DNA of 64,000 nucleotides. It comes from Delphinus delphis. Its lineage: Eukaryota > Chordata > Mammalia > Artiodactyla > Delphinidae. Below are positions 1 to 11,249 of this stretch, piece after piece. The stretch is from positions 105,627,893-105,691,892 of the forward strand of contig NC_082688.1 of the NCBI RefSeq assembly GCF_949987515.2. The letters are read 5' to 3'. Made by a program: the position numbers and the translations under genes. Position 1 is the first letter of the stretch. Every line of letters starts with the position of its first letter. The notes below the pieces were generated by a model. That model saw only the letters and a program-made list of their open reading frames with translations. It was not told where the DNA came from and searched no databases.

Positions 1-221
1 ATCGCTTGTTGGTGTGGGGAAGCCTACACACATACACACGTTGGAACTGGGCCCAGGAACCCTGCTGGAGGAAGTCACATACCCGTGCACCTTGGTGCCC
101 TCACAGATCAGTTCTCTTTAGTCTCAGCGTGGCCCTCAGTGCCCTCCCCCATTCCTCCAGGGCCTTTACCATCTTTACCACTTCCCCTCAACCCTTAGTC
201 CACCTCTAGTTACCTCTCTCT

Positions 222-641
222 CTGCCTCTTCCACAGCCAAGCTTCCCCAGATAATTTACACTCACTGCCTTCCCTTCCTCACCTGTCATTAGTCAACGGA
301 CTATTAATTCAATCATGCTTTCGGCCACCTTCACCCCTCCAATAAAACCAGGCTGGCCAGGTGTATCATTGGTCCTTGATTTGCAAATCCAGTAGTGTGC
401 CTTTCGGTCCTCATTTTACTTGATTTCTCTGTGGTATTTGGTGTTATGGACCATCCCCTTCTTGATGGTCTTACTTTCTATGACATCACTCTGTTCTCCT
501 TGGGGGATTTTTTTTTTTTTTTGGCCACACTGCATAACATGAGGGATCCTAGTTCCCTGACAAGGGATTGAACCATACCCCCTGCAGTGGAAGGGCGGAG
601 TCTTAACCACTGGACCACCAGGGAGGTCCCTGTTCTCCTTG
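222..641 (+). mobile_element. L2 LINE ORF2 fragment, split by a SINE
   Basis: The sequence reads like the RT-proximal part of L2 ORF2, with the run of short pyrimidine-rich phrases typical of that old CR1-type LINE. It is decayed, with no usable reading frame. A SINE interrupts it near 503. Assignment is by recalled similarity only; edges are approximate. Confidence 0.5.
503..629 (-). mobile_element. CHR-type tRNA-derived SINE, short form, antisense
   Basis: Read on the minus strand it has the head (…CCTGGTGGTCCAGTGGTT…), a B-box-like segment, the GATCCC…GGCC body and a poly(A) tail, seen here as a T run at about 510-522. A 12-bp direct repeat, ctgttctccttg, flanks it (491-502 and 630-641), which marks it as an L1-mobilised insertion. 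Confidence 0.92.
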
Positions 642-1550
642 TTTTAATTAATTTATTATTTTAATCAACAAACTTCCCCACCTTGTGCTTGGCATTATGG
701 CATTAGGTACTTGGGATACAAAGATCAAAAAGAGGTGGTGACTGTCCTTAAGGGCTAAGAAGTTTGGTTAGATTTCTGGAAATTTCGTAACTTCTTCAAG
801 TTGTTTTGCTGCCTCTTTGTTTCTCAGAATAGTGTGGGAACCCCCTTTAAGGATGGTGCACTGGGAAAAGAGAAGGCTCAGTAGACCTGGCTTGGGAGAT
901 CACAGGGAAGGCAAAGCCAAGGGTACTCCACCCAATTCCAAAGCTGGGGGGGAAAGAACAGCCAATAGATGGAGCGGCAGCTAAGCAGTAGAAGAACTAG
1001 GCACGAAAGAAAGGGGACAACGGAAAGAAACACTAGTATTCATCGAAGAGTAGCTGCTGGAGCCTAAAGTGCAAAAAGCTCATATGGGTTCCTTGCTGTC
1101 AAAATCCATGTCTCTTGTACCTGTTTGTTCTATTCGCATTGCCACCATCCTATCCTAAGCCTTCTACAGTTCTGGCTTTCAAAGCTTCTGCATGACCCCT
1201 CCCCAAAAGATACCTCTGGCAGAAAGTATCCCTCCATCCTGTGCATGGGGTCATGCACTTTGGGGTCACAGAATTGGGTTTCTCCTGAAAGGGTAAAAGG
1301 CCACAACTGTGGGGCTCAGGAGGTTGAATGGAATTGACTTGGATTTTTGAGAGATTTCGATGATTCAAAGAGTCCACTTGGGTGCTGGAGGTTAAAGATG
1401 TCCCCTGAAGTGTACTAGGTAGGGTGCACCCCTCTCTCCCTGGGATCTCATTTGGGATGAAGTAGGGTTTATGAGCCCCAGAGAGCGAGGTGTACCTCGT
1501 AAATGCGATTATTTATACATTAGTTTCTTTTTTCTCTCTTTGTGCTCAAC
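642..1550. other. No gene; mostly unassigned sequence
   Basis: About 655-790 resembles a common old mammalian repeat (a phrase like 'ggcattaggtacttgggatacaaagat' split by mutations), family not assigned. In the rest I see no splice-bounded ORF, RNA gene or clear repeat. Confidence 0.3.
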
Positions 1551-1818
1551 TTTTTTTTTTAATTTAATTTTTATTTTATATTGGAGTATAGTTGATTGAC
1601 AATATTGTGTTAGTTTCAGGTGTACAGCTAAGTGCTCAGTTATACATATACATGTGTCTATTCTTTTTCAAATTCTTTTCCCATATAGGTTATTACAGAA
1701 TATTGAGTAGGATTCCCTGTGCTATACAGTAGGTCCTTGTTGATTATCTATTTTATATATAGTAGTGTGTATATGTTAATCCCAAATTCCTAATTTACCC
1801 CTCCCCCATTAGTAAACT
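1551..1818 (-). mobile_element. 5'-truncated L1, 3' UTR only, antisense
   Basis: A T run is followed by the antisense of the cetartiodactyl L1 3' end: the 'tattggagtatagttgatt' block, 'gtgttagtttcaggtgtaca', then 'ctgtgctatacagtagg'. The same 3' end recurs in this window near 19.3, 22.3, 26.1, 32.2, 57.9 and 63.6 kb, which supports the call. No coding sequence is left. Confidence 0.87.
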
Positions 1819-2129
1819 TTTCTTAAATGTATGTGTATTTGACCTATGCTAGGGGGAAGCAGAGGAAGGGACTTTTGACAGAGCTTTAAAAGGGAAGAAG
1901 TCTACCTCTGAGGCCAATGTGGTGGAGGCAGTGGGGACGGGGGGAAAGACCACAACACGAGTCAAATCAGAAGTAAAGATCTGAGATCACTGGGCGCTTC
2001 ATACTAACCTTACAGCCCCGGGTTTTACTTCATTTTAGAAGGCAGCATCCCCTTACTCACCCCTCACTGCTGGACAGTCTCTCTTACCCAGTACTTTTGC
2101 TCTAGTTGCTCTCACTCATGTTGCTAACT

Positions 2130-2395
2130 TCCCTAGGATGTCCTCCCTCCCTCTGCCAATTAACACCTAACCACTCGAGCCCTGTTTTCTCCATAAACTC
2201 ATCCTTCGCTCGTCCAACACACGTCAATGTTCCCTTTTGGAAGCTTCTAGCTCTGTACCGCACGAGCATTGGTGACAGGCCGACGTAAGCAACGTGTATA
2301 GGTCTCATCTTCTCCAATTAGGTGGAGAACTCAGTAGTGGAGATGCTGTCTTCTTGTCTTTGGTATTGCTCCAAGTGACAAGCACACAGCCGACC
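2130..2395 (+). mobile_element. L2-like fragment (weak)
   Basis: Pyrimidine-rich text similar to the L2 3' region. Both strands hold short open frames of 60-71 codons, but none has coding-like composition or splice sites. Alternative: unique sequence. Confidence 0.3.
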
Positions 2396-3192
2396 CCATC
2401 TATACTCGGAGACTGAACTATTCCAATTTAAAAGACACAGAGTGGAAGAGACAGGAGGCATGAGAAGGGCTTTACGTTCATTGTTTTGACTGATATTCTA
2501 CAGTGACAAGAAATTCCAGGAATAACATAAGCACGGGTGGTGGCACGGAAGTTCTTTCAAACTGCATTTTGCCCTCTTTATTGAGGAAAGGTAAACTCCC
2601 TCCTCATCTCTGAAGATCCAGAACGAAGAGTCCTCTCCAAACACACAGATTCCACACTAAACTCCCCCAGAGTGTCCACTATCTGTACGAACATATTACT
2701 TCCCTCTTTGTTGAAAAGTGCCTGGAAAGAACAACCTCCATAATAAATCTCTTGATGGGCCTAGTTCATCTCCATAAATCATTCAGGGATGGAGGTCAGG
2801 AGAGGGTATTCTTTTGGTATTATTCCAGGCAGATTGTACAGTTCAGGCCCCATTAGTGAGCACAAAAGGACATCTATAAAATATTCATAGGCTGTGGTAC
2901 AAATACATTGACTGCTTGGGGGACCCACTGCCTAAGGCATGAGATTCGTCAGACCCGTGGTTGCAGCAGTCTGCTCCCTTCAGCTCAGAGGTTTCCACAG
3001 CCCATCAACAAATCTGATTTAGAATTTAAAGGGATTTTTTGAAACCACAAGAGAAAGGGTGAGGTAAGTTGGAGGTGAACTATTTTGCCCAGGTCTCCCA
3101 GCCTGAGGAGAAGCAACTGGCTTCTCATGGGGAGGGCCATCTGGTGAAGCAGCAAAACCTCCTGGGAGAAATACTGGATAAAGTTAGCACGG
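2396..3192. other. No feature recognised
   Basis: Apparently unique non-coding sequence. I see no ORF of note, repeat or strong regulatory motif. Confidence 0.4.
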
Positions 3193-3580
3193 GAAGAAGG
3201 AAGGAAGGGAGGAAGGAAGGAAGAAAGGGAGAAAGGAAGGAGAGAAAGGAAGGAAGGAAGGAAAGAAAGAAAGAAAGGGAGAAAGAAAGGAAGGAAGGAA
3301 GGAAAGAAAGAAAGAAAGAATGGGAGAAAGAAGGGAAGGAAGGAAGGAAGAAAGAAAGGGAGAAAGAAAGGAATGAAAGAAAGGAAGGAAGGAAGGAAAG
3401 AAAGAAAGGGAGAAAGAAAGGAAGGAAGGAAGGAAGAAAGAAAGAAAGAAAGAGGGAGAAAGAAAGGAAGGAAAGAAAGGAAGGAAGGAAGGAAAGAAAG
3501 GAAGGAAGGAAGAAAGAAAGAAAGAAAGAAGGAAGGAAGGAAGGAAGGAAAGAAAGAAAGAAAGAAAGAAAGAAAAAGAA
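3193..3580. repeat. GGAA/GAAA polypurine microsatellite
   Basis: Nearly 390 bases of A and G only on the plus strand, built from interleaved (GGAA)n and (GAAA)n blocks with some GGGA units. Only isolated pyrimidines interrupt it. The long Lys/Arg/Glu-rich open frames across it are artefacts of a stop-free purine repeat. Such tracts are length-variable and can form triplex DNA. Confidence 0.97.
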
Positions 3581-4974
3581 ATCTCCTAGAAAAATACCTG
3601 GGGAGGAATCCCTGCTGTGAAAGACACCCTCCCCCCTCTATTCATATTGCTGTTTTCTATCACATACAATTCCATCTAATCCAAATTTGATAGCATAAGC
3701 AATCAATGAAAGGTACTTCCCCGATAAGGAATCAAAAAGTGAGGATGACATACTTTACATTTCCAGGTTAGAATTTACTGGAAGAAAATGATGCTGTTCC
3801 AGTGGAAGAAAAAAATATCCATCAAATTCCTCCTTGGATACTGGCAGGTAAATGAGATCCTGTTTTCCCAGGGAAGTTGTCACATGTGGCAGCTGCAGGT
3901 GGCTGGGGTGGAGGCCTGAGCCTAGCTGGGGAGAGAGAAGGAACATTCTGAGCTACCCCAGATTCAGATCTAGGAGGTGTTACCTCTGCAGGAAGCATGA
4001 AGGCGGGTGGCAGTGAGGGGTGGGAGGGCGGAGTGCATCAAAATCCCGATACTGGAGGGAAGAGAAGGGCAGAGAAAATGGTTCAGGCTAGGATGGATGC
4101 CTCATGTGGTTTTAATCTTCTAGACACTGGGCATGAAGTGGTTAAAAAGAAACCCAAGGCAGCTGCAGCCCGGGGACTCTGTAATAGGAAGTAACATAGA
4201 GTTCATTTTTCTATGCCATCGAGGGAGACTTTGTTTTTCAGCTGGGACTCAATCTGGAAGCTGTTCTACCCACTAGAAAGCCGGAGGCTATAAAACCCTG
4301 CCAGTACCACAGCATGACTCAGGGGCAGCTGAACAAAGCCCAGGACAGAGCAGGGCAGCTGCAACTGTCTCGCACTTTGGCACCATCTATGGAGAAGAGC
4401 AAAACCACCGTAGAAATAGAGAACGATGTAGCCATCCTTCACCAGTATAACTACCAGACACATTCAAGGCGTACCTGTAAAAACCTGAAAAACTAGAGAA
4501 AAATAAGAGCGAATATTTAGCTGAGCTCAAGCAAAGAAAGAAGTCATCAGTAATAGTAAAAGTACTGAGAAACTTGTGCAAGGTCTGTAGGTGGAGCTGG
4601 GGTCTGTGCTACACCAGAGCCTTACTCTCAGCTCTGCACAGAAATGCTTCTTCAAGGGGAAAAATAAAAACAGGTAGTTTGGAAAACGAATATTTCTAAA
4701 GTATACCCAAAGAACTCACCAAAACTGGAAAGAGTGAGCAACAAATTGGAAAGCTTTGGCAATATATGATAAACGTAAAGTTATAGTCCTGAAGAAGACA
4801 TTTAAAAACAAAACAAAACAAAACAGCAAGAGACTAATAGAAGGTAACAGGCTATTTCTTAAGGAAGAAATGTGAACAATGCCTAAGATACACAAATGTA
4901 ATACGTTTTAAAAGGAGAGTGAAAATACAATAGGACTAATTAAATAAATATTAACCTATATTTAAGAAGAAAGC
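3581..4974. other. No gene; unassigned sequence with a TATA-like motif
   Basis: Mostly unrecognised. At about 4289-4296 'ctataaaa' lies 25 bases upstream of an ATG at 4314 that opens a 60-codon frame with no familiar domain. No CpG-rich context or downstream splice donor supports a promoter, so I treat it as chance or an old LTR remnant. Confidence 0.3.
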
Positions 4975-5024
4975 ACAAAGACATGTTTCTTTTTCTCCCA
5001 CAAAGACATGTTTCTTTTTCTCCC
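4975..5024. repeat. Perfect 25-bp tandem duplication
   Basis: Two identical 25-bp units beginning acaaagacatg and ending ttctccc stand head to tail (4975-4999, 5000-5024). A recent slippage or duplication event is the simplest cause. Confidence 0.95.
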
Positions 5025-5159
5025 AATATTCTCTCCAAAAATATCCCATAGGATATTTTTACTCTTTGTTTCCTTTTTACAATAACTTAGAGCATCCTTC
5101 TTTGCTTTCATGTGGTGACAGACTGAACATACTCAAATGCAAAATTCAGTTGATGCTTA

Positions 5160-6380
5160 CCAAGCCCACATTATGCTAATTCCTGGTGTCAGCCTGATGT
5201 GATGACATCAAGCTAAATATTCCCTCAACAAAAGCATACTGTATGGAATGGTAGATTTTTCTTACTAGTAATTGCAGGGTTTTAGACTTGTGGGACTTTG
5301 CTTCTAGCTTTCCAAAAATGTTCATCCGCTTTGTATCTACAAGCTTGTTTCGGTAGGTCAGCTGTTTGTCAATAACGTCCTTTACAGCTATAAATTCATC
5401 GTATGCACTATCTGTATGGAAAATGTCCATCATTTGTGAACACTCCAGAGCAGCTTGGATGATATCATGAGTTAAATTTCTCTCAGGGAAAATGATCTTA
5501 AAGCATGGATGTAATCTGAACTTGTGAAATCAAAATTTGATTCCAAGTAAATTATAGTTTTAGTAGAGAAATGAGAAAGTCCTGTTTAATTTGGTTGCCC
5601 TTTTTTGGTGACTTTTTGTTTTGTTTTGAGTTCTGAAGCAGTCTTATTTCCAAAAACTTCCTTATGAAACTTTTTGTTACAACCTACACATAACATCAAA
5701 CAATTCAAGTGGGCTCAGTCCATCCTTAGCTAGGCTTCTTATGGCCTCTTCAAAGATCATCAAACACTTTTGGAGAAACAGCATACAAATTTCTGTTCTA
5801 CAGTCATTCTTTTTTCCATTCTTATCCTCATTGTATTTTCAAATTAGAGAAGGACAGTGTTCTTGTCCCTCATTTTGAAAATATAATTTTACAGGCAATA
5901 TTTAATATCTTTTCTATGGCCAGCAGCAATGACAGACTATGTCTAAGACATATGTCCTATGTCAAACAAGGTGAGCTCCTTCCATTTCTATAAAGTCAAA
6001 TATCTCATTAAGTGATTCTGCAGTTTTCAGAAAACTGAAAAGTGACTAAAACTTTCATAATGAAAACCTCAGCTTCACAGGTGAGCAAATCATATTCCTC
6101 TTCAGCAGTGTGGTGTATAAGATATGCAAAACATTCAGTAGGAGAGATGTTTTTTCATTGCCTTTGGTTAAAAAATGTATAGACTGAATCTGCCAAAATT
6201 TACATTTGGACCGTCTGCCAAATAGGCAGATAGATAAGCAAGGTCCGGTTGGCAGTCGGATAATATATCAACAATCTTTTATGTTTTCTGTAGTTTCATT
6301 TAAATCTTCATAGAAATCAAGAAGACAATTTGAGATTCCATTTTTCATATCAAAGTACCTAAGAAATAGAACATATTTTT
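5160..6380 (-). pseudogene. Decayed hAT-transposase-derived ORF
   Basis: Minus-strand translation gives, in order, pieces resembling a domesticated hAT-type transposase but separated by frameshifts and stops. They include LLDFYEDLNETTENIK (about 6250-6350), ADGPNVNFG (about 6200), LFLQKCLMIFEEAIRSLAK (about 5730-5790) and a C-terminal block with FVEGIFSLMSSHQADTRN (5176-5230). The last matches the hAT dimerisation motif. The longest intact piece is 85 codons, so it is dead. The N-terminal part is missing at about 6380, where a retroviral LTR begins. It could be a retrocopy of a domesticated hAT gene or an old transposon; I cannot tell which, and the exact parent is not assigned. Confidence 0.6.
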
Positions 6381-6383
6381 TGT

Positions 6384-7035
6384 TGTTGGGGAGGAAAAAA
6401 ACTTTTCCTCCACACTCTTAGATTCAGTATCTGAGGCCTGGGAATTAAACGGGCCAAAGACTGATTAACAGAAAAAAAGGCACAATTTTTATTTAATAGT
6501 TACAGACACAGGAATTCACAGAAAAGAAATGAAACTCAAAGAAGCAGTTAGATTCAGGAGCTTATATACCATTTTATTTATTTATTTATCTTTGGCCATG
6601 GCTTGCGGCATGTGGGATCTTAGTTCCCCGACCAGGGATTGAACCTGCGCCCCCTGCGTTGGGAGCGTGAAGTCTTAACCACTGGACCACCAGGGAAGTC
6701 TCATATACCATTTTAACAAAGGAAAGGACGTTTGGGATTCAAGGGATGACAAATTGCAGGGAAGTAACTGGGAAATACATGGGGGGGAATAGTTATTTTA
6801 ATAAGGCCTGTTTGTGCAAATTCATCTCAGTGTGGACTCCCTATCTCTGGTGATAAGAGTGCTCTCCCTGGTACAAGGGGCTGGGGGTGGGAATGGAAGG
6901 TTAGCTTTCTCCAGGGGAAATTTATGCCTTGCTTTTAGGCATACGGGAGAGGGCAGAGAGTTCTTCCTGCATCTGCTGTTTCTCAAGTACCTTTAGTTCA
7001 AAATAATATGCCAAAGTGGCATAGCCTCATCCCCT
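6384..7035 (-). mobile_element. Endogenous retrovirus solo LTR, antisense, split by a SINE
   Basis: Read on the minus strand this has LTR layout: a U3-like stretch, a TATA box (TATATAAG, plus-strand 6563-6570), about 70 bases later an AATAAA signal (plus-strand 6488-6493), and a U5-like end closing in CCAACA at 6384. No gag, pol or env sequence is next to it, so it is a solo LTR. The distal (U3) edge is uncertain and could reach further right. A SINE inserted exactly at the TATA box. Class (probably ERV1-like) is inference. Confidence 0.65.
6577..6702 (-). mobile_element. CHR-type SINE, short form, antisense, inside the LTR
   Basis: Standard head, B-box-like segment and GGCC end with an AAATAAAT-type tail. 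The 13-bp TSD atataccatttta lies at 6564-6576 and 6703-6715. The TSD contains the LTR TATA box, so that element now exists in two copies on either side of the SINE. Confidence 0.93.
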
Positions 7036-7128
7036 TCGTTATGACTAGCGTTGCTTTGATTTAACCCATCACTTGATACACTGTAGAAAGCATAATTGTT
7101 GGTAAGTTCTGCCAGAATCGGCCCTACA

Positions 7129-7348
7129 TTTTTTTTTTTTTTTTTTTTTTTTTTTTGCGGTACGCGGGCCTCTCACTGTTGTGGCCTCTCCCGTTGCGGA
7201 ACACAGGCTCTGGACTCGCAGGCTCAGCGGCCATGGCTCACGGGCCCAGCCGTTCCGCGGCATGTGGGATCTTCCTGGACCGGGGCACGAACCCGTGTCC
7301 CCTGCATTGGCAGGCGGACTCTCAACCACTGCGCCACCAGGGAAGCCC
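7129..7348 (-). mobile_element. CHR-type SINE, young cetacean form, antisense
   Basis: A T run, then the antisense of the young form: gcggtacgcgggcctctcac at the tail side and caccagggaagcccc at the head side. The TSD cggccctac[a/g]tttt flanks it (7119-7132, 7349-7362). Antisense open frames of 60-107 codons here recur in every copy of this SINE and are not genes. Confidence 0.95.
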
Positions 7349-7362
7349 CGGCCCTACGTTTT

Positions 7363-8109
7363 AAGAGGCCAGTTTGGATCGGTTTAGAAGGACTTGCCCA
7401 TTTCATCCTGGACTTTTAAGATTCAGTCTCCATGTGTGTCTTTACCTCCCCTTCTGCACCATGCTCGATCCCAGTATATTTTCTGCACCTGTGTAGCATG
7501 CTCAGTTTTGTTGCTTTACCTCCCTAATCATGTACCATGTCCTTCCATCTGTCATTAAAATGTCATGGTCCTTTAGCCTTCTTTTTTCAGTGATGTCTAG
7601 GTCACGCTGGTGTTTGTATTGTAACATGAACTCTTAGAAAACATGGTCACACTATTCACAATGTTAAAAAATTAAACTAGCATTCGGTACAAGCAAATTC
7701 TCAATACAAATACAGAACAAGAGTTAAACCACAGGCAGAGGCGAAGACAGACTGTTAAAGATGATAAGGCCCTTAAGTGGCACACCTAAGTAGTATCACA
7801 CCCAGTGATGTAACAGTGGATGATCTGTTATGGAACTGAAAATCATGGTAGACAACATCAGCAGTCAGTGACCATGCAAGGTGGGTAATCTATCCACCAT
7901 ATCCATTTGACACTAAAAAGCGTGTTTCCTTTAGCCCCTAGGTTTTCGCCACTATAACGAGTTTTGTACTTTCCCCCAAGCTTCCACACTCATGCCGAAA
8001 ACCATGCTTTCTCATGTACAGTGGAGGGTTTCCTGGAATGTGGAACTTTCAGTGCTGAAACCACAGGGGGACAGTCCTTGTGAAAACAGTACTTTCAGAT
8101 ATTTCTGGT
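7363..8109. other. No feature recognised
   Basis: AT-leaning non-coding sequence. The first part could be further LTR sequence continuing from the element to the left; otherwise I see nothing. Confidence 0.3.
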
Positions 8110-8665
8110 CAGAAGTATATATTGGTGCACCTTTCTGGAGAGCACTTGCATGTGAATTTCAAGAGCCTTAAACATGTGTAACCAGTCATTCCATTTCTAG
8201 GAAATTTATCTTAAGGAAATAAGTAGAGGAGGTCATAAACATTTATGATTATGGATAGCCAATTGGATTTTACTTACTGTATTCAAAAATTAAAAACAGT
8301 TTAAAGTTTCAGCAATAGGGAAATAGTTAAACTGTGATATTTTTTACAGTGAGATGCAGTAATTAAACACCATCATTAAAATTCATGTTTTGGGAGGATG
8401 TTTAATGGCGTGGAAAAGTACATTCTAATGATAACTTTGAGGCAGTTTATAGTATATCATTTTCACCTAATGTATGCATTTATACACATGTACATAACAA
8501 TATACAGTAAAAGGGAAAGAAAAACTAGAAATACCCCAGAATGGTACATTTGAGTGGGAGGATTATGGCTAATTTTAATTATAATTTTCCCAATTTTCTA
8601 TAATCAAAATTTTTCCTTATGACTTTTTTGCTATTGTAACATTGAATTAATTTATTTTTTTGAAT
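8110..8665 (+). mobile_element. Old L1/HAL1-type 3' end (weak)
   Basis: Text resembles the untranslated 3' region of mammalian L1ME/HAL1 elements: a 'ccatttctaggaaatttatc' phrase, then 'gaaatagttaaactgtgata', then an AT-rich 'ttctataatc' tail. Strongly diverged and without a usable reading frame. Confidence 0.4.
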
Positions 8666-9246
8666 CACATATTTTAATGACAAAAATAGCATTATAAAAA
8701 TAAGAAAACACACTTCTCTGTACCATAACAAAATAGCAGTTGCAAGGTATGACTGGATTTCTTGACTAGCCACTGTCGAGATGAAAAGGTTAAGAGAGAA
8801 TTCTGATAGCCATCATCCAATGTAAAGTGAATACCAAAGGACCCAACCCAAGAGATCACTTCATTTAGCTACTTGGGATACATTTGGCATGAAGTTAAAG
8901 CTGGTGTTCATTCAGAGGCTCCTCTCCTCCAACTTGGAGCCAGTGTCTCTTTCATGAATGAGGCAGACAATATAATTATCCTTCAGACCCTCTCTTGTAG
9001 ATTTGCCTGATGATTTTTTTTTAAATAATCAGATAGAATGTTTTAATACTGTCTGAAAGTCGAGCAATTGCCAAGTATGAATGTGAGTTTTCTGGAATTA
9101 GCAATAAGTTTCATAATGTAAGGAAATGACTTTTTTCTTGGACCAGTATGAGATGCTGATGATAAAATAAACCATGAAAAAATACGAGACACTAGAAAGA
9201 AATTTGTCTAAGCTTTCACCAAGATGTAGAGAAGAAATTAATATCG
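8666..9246. other. No feature recognised
   Basis: Non-coding, AT-rich, no repeat or ORF I can support. Confidence 0.35.
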
Positions 9247-9256
9247 AAACACTACT

Positions 9257-9796
9257 CCAGGGAACTTCCCTGGTGGTGCAATGGTTAAGAATCTGCCTGC
9301 CAATGCAGGGGACAACGGGTTCAATCCCTGGTCCAGAAAGATCCCACATGCAGCAGAACAACTAAGCCCGTGTGCCACAACTACTGAGCCTGCACTCTAG
9401 AGCCCACGAGCCACAACTAGTGAGCCCACGCACTGTAACTACTGAAGCTCGCAAGCTCTAGGGCCTGTGTGCCGCAATTATTGAGCCCGCATGCTGCAAC
9501 TACTAAAGCCCATGTGCCACAACTACTGAGCCTGCGAGCCACAACTACTGAGCCCACGCACTGTAACTACTGAAGCCCTCAAGCTCTAGGGCCTGCGTGC
9601 CGCAATTATTGAGCCCGCGTGCTGCAGCTACTGAAGCCCGTGCTCCTAGAGCCCGTGCTCCACAACAAGAGAAGCCACCGCAATGAGAAGCCGGAGCACC
9701 ACAATGGAGAGTAGCCCCCGCTCGCCACAACTAGAGAAAGACTTCGCGCAGCAACAAAGACCCAACGCAGCCAAAAAATAAAAAATAAAATTAAAA
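9257..9796 (+). mobile_element. CHR-type SINE, long form, with internal tandem duplication
   Basis: Sense copy starting with the ttccctggtggtgcaatggt head, a body of repeated 'ccacaactactgagcc' phrases, and an AAAAATAAAA tail. The TSD aaacactact lies at 9247-9256 and 9797-9806. It is about 540 bp instead of the roughly 310 of comparable copies here, because a block beginning gagcccacgcactgtaac at 9422 recurs at 9550, a 128-bp period. Confidence 0.95.
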
Positions 9797-9809
9797 AAAC
9801 ACTACTTCA

Positions 9810-10400
9810 TATTATTTATGGCTATGATTTAAGCTAACTAGAGAGTAAATTGTACCCAGTTCTCATCCCATAGTGTGTATGTCTTATTCCTGATGAACAT
9901 TTTAGTTGCCTTTAAAGTCTTGAGCGTAAGAACTCCTTGAAGCTTCTACCAGGTAGATTTGTGAACTATATATGCCCTCCACTGACAACTGCAGAGGGGA
10001 TGCAAGTGCCCAAAGTGAGCTGATGTGAGATCCAGAACCTTCCTCTTCTAAAACGGGACTTTCAGCTTAGTCCTGCGTGACCCAAAGCAAGTAGGGAAAA
10101 AGTGACAAATCTCAAGTCTATTGCAGGAGCTTTAATTAAACAGCAAGGCCCTTCCACATTAGTGATACAAACATTCTGAGAAGGACCTGTGTAAATACTG
10201 ACCCCTTGTCCCCTGTAAATTTCCCTCTCCATAGCCCTACATGGGTTGATTTGATTCTGAAATCTTATTCTCGCTCTGACTGTAAACATAATTCTGATTT
10301 CCTATCTGGGCTCCATGTGCTGTGTGTGATAAAAGGGGAAAAAGGAAAACCAGATGAGGGAGTAAATAAGGAGCAGAAACCATGATATTAAGATGGGAAG
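9810..10400. other. No feature recognised
   Basis: Apparently unique non-coding sequence between two SINEs. Confidence 0.35.
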
Positions 10401-10401
10401 G

Positions 10402-10524
10402 GGTCTTCCCTGGCGGTCCAGTAGTTAAGACTCCATGCTATCAATGCAGGGGGCGCAGGTTCAATCCCTGGTCAGGGAATTAAGATCCCACGTGCTGTGG
10501 GGAAGTGGCCAAAAAAAAAAAAAG
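10402..10524 (+). mobile_element. CHR-type SINE, short form
   Basis: Sense head cttccctggcggtccagtag, B-box-like ggttcaatccctgg, end at GGCC followed by A13. An imperfect TSD, gatgggaagg / ggtgggaagg, brackets it. Confidence 0.9.
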
Positions 10525-10534
10525 GTGGGAAGGA

Positions 10535-11249
10535 TTGTGGTTGTTGACAGTCTACTAGAATACCCTATGCATTACCCTCGGGTTCCTAAAATCCACAAAA
10601 AAGGTAAACTGTGTTGGATAACCCTCCAAACTACCCCCTTCCACTTTCTCCGGATCAACCAGTTCCAGACGTGTGTTTTCCTTGTTCAAGGTTCGGCTTA
10701 TCACCTAGTTCTCTATAAGAAAAGTAAGTGGAAACCGGACACCCAAAAGGCACCAGCGTCCAGGATTGGGGGCTGGGATGGGGTTAGCACTGCAAGAGGA
10801 AAGCTAAAGGCTGTAGAAGCTCCCGAAGGCTAGGACCTATCGTGGTAGAAATCAGGAGGCCAAGCACTAAATGCCAAAGAAGTAATCAATTCCTGCTAGT
10901 CTGGGATAGGGGAGGAGCCCAGAGCACATGAGAGTCCAGCTCCAGCCAAGGGGTGAATAGGTCATTGCGAGTCAGAAACTGGTTTTCCATCCAGGATGTT
11001 ATCAGTAGACCATAAACCGGATCAAGAATGAGGGTGAGTCAAGGTGTGTTTGTGGCCTGATTTGAAGACAAGGCTTATTTGCATCAGAAGGTGCCTCCTT
11101 ACAAACCCTTCGGGGTAGGAGCTCGTGTGACTTGGGCCTATACCAGGCAAACTTGGGAACAGGAACGGCCAGCTGACAGCAAGGACCTGAAAACTGTGTG
11201 GTTGCAGGTGAGTTGGCATGAAGGCTCTACCCGGTGTGACACAGCAGAG
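10535..11249. other. No feature recognised
   Basis: A 132-codon frame begins inside the preceding SINE and runs to 10833. It has no recognisable domain and no splice support, so I do not call it a gene. Confidence 0.35.

Noticed and set aside
3069..3690. Long Lys/Arg/Glu/Gly-rich open frames (183 and 105 codons)
   Set aside because: They are stop-free translations of the GGAA/GAAA repeat, open in more than one frame, with no other coding signal.
4285..4496. TATA-like motif followed by an ATG and 60-codon frame
   Set aside because: No known domain, splice site, CpG context or conservation evidence; a match to TATAAA is expected by chance at this scale.
9257..9330. tRNA-like A and B boxes at SINE heads
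   Set aside because: They are SINE promoters. No cloverleaf with a proper anticodon arm and acceptor stem can be drawn, so they are not tRNA genes.
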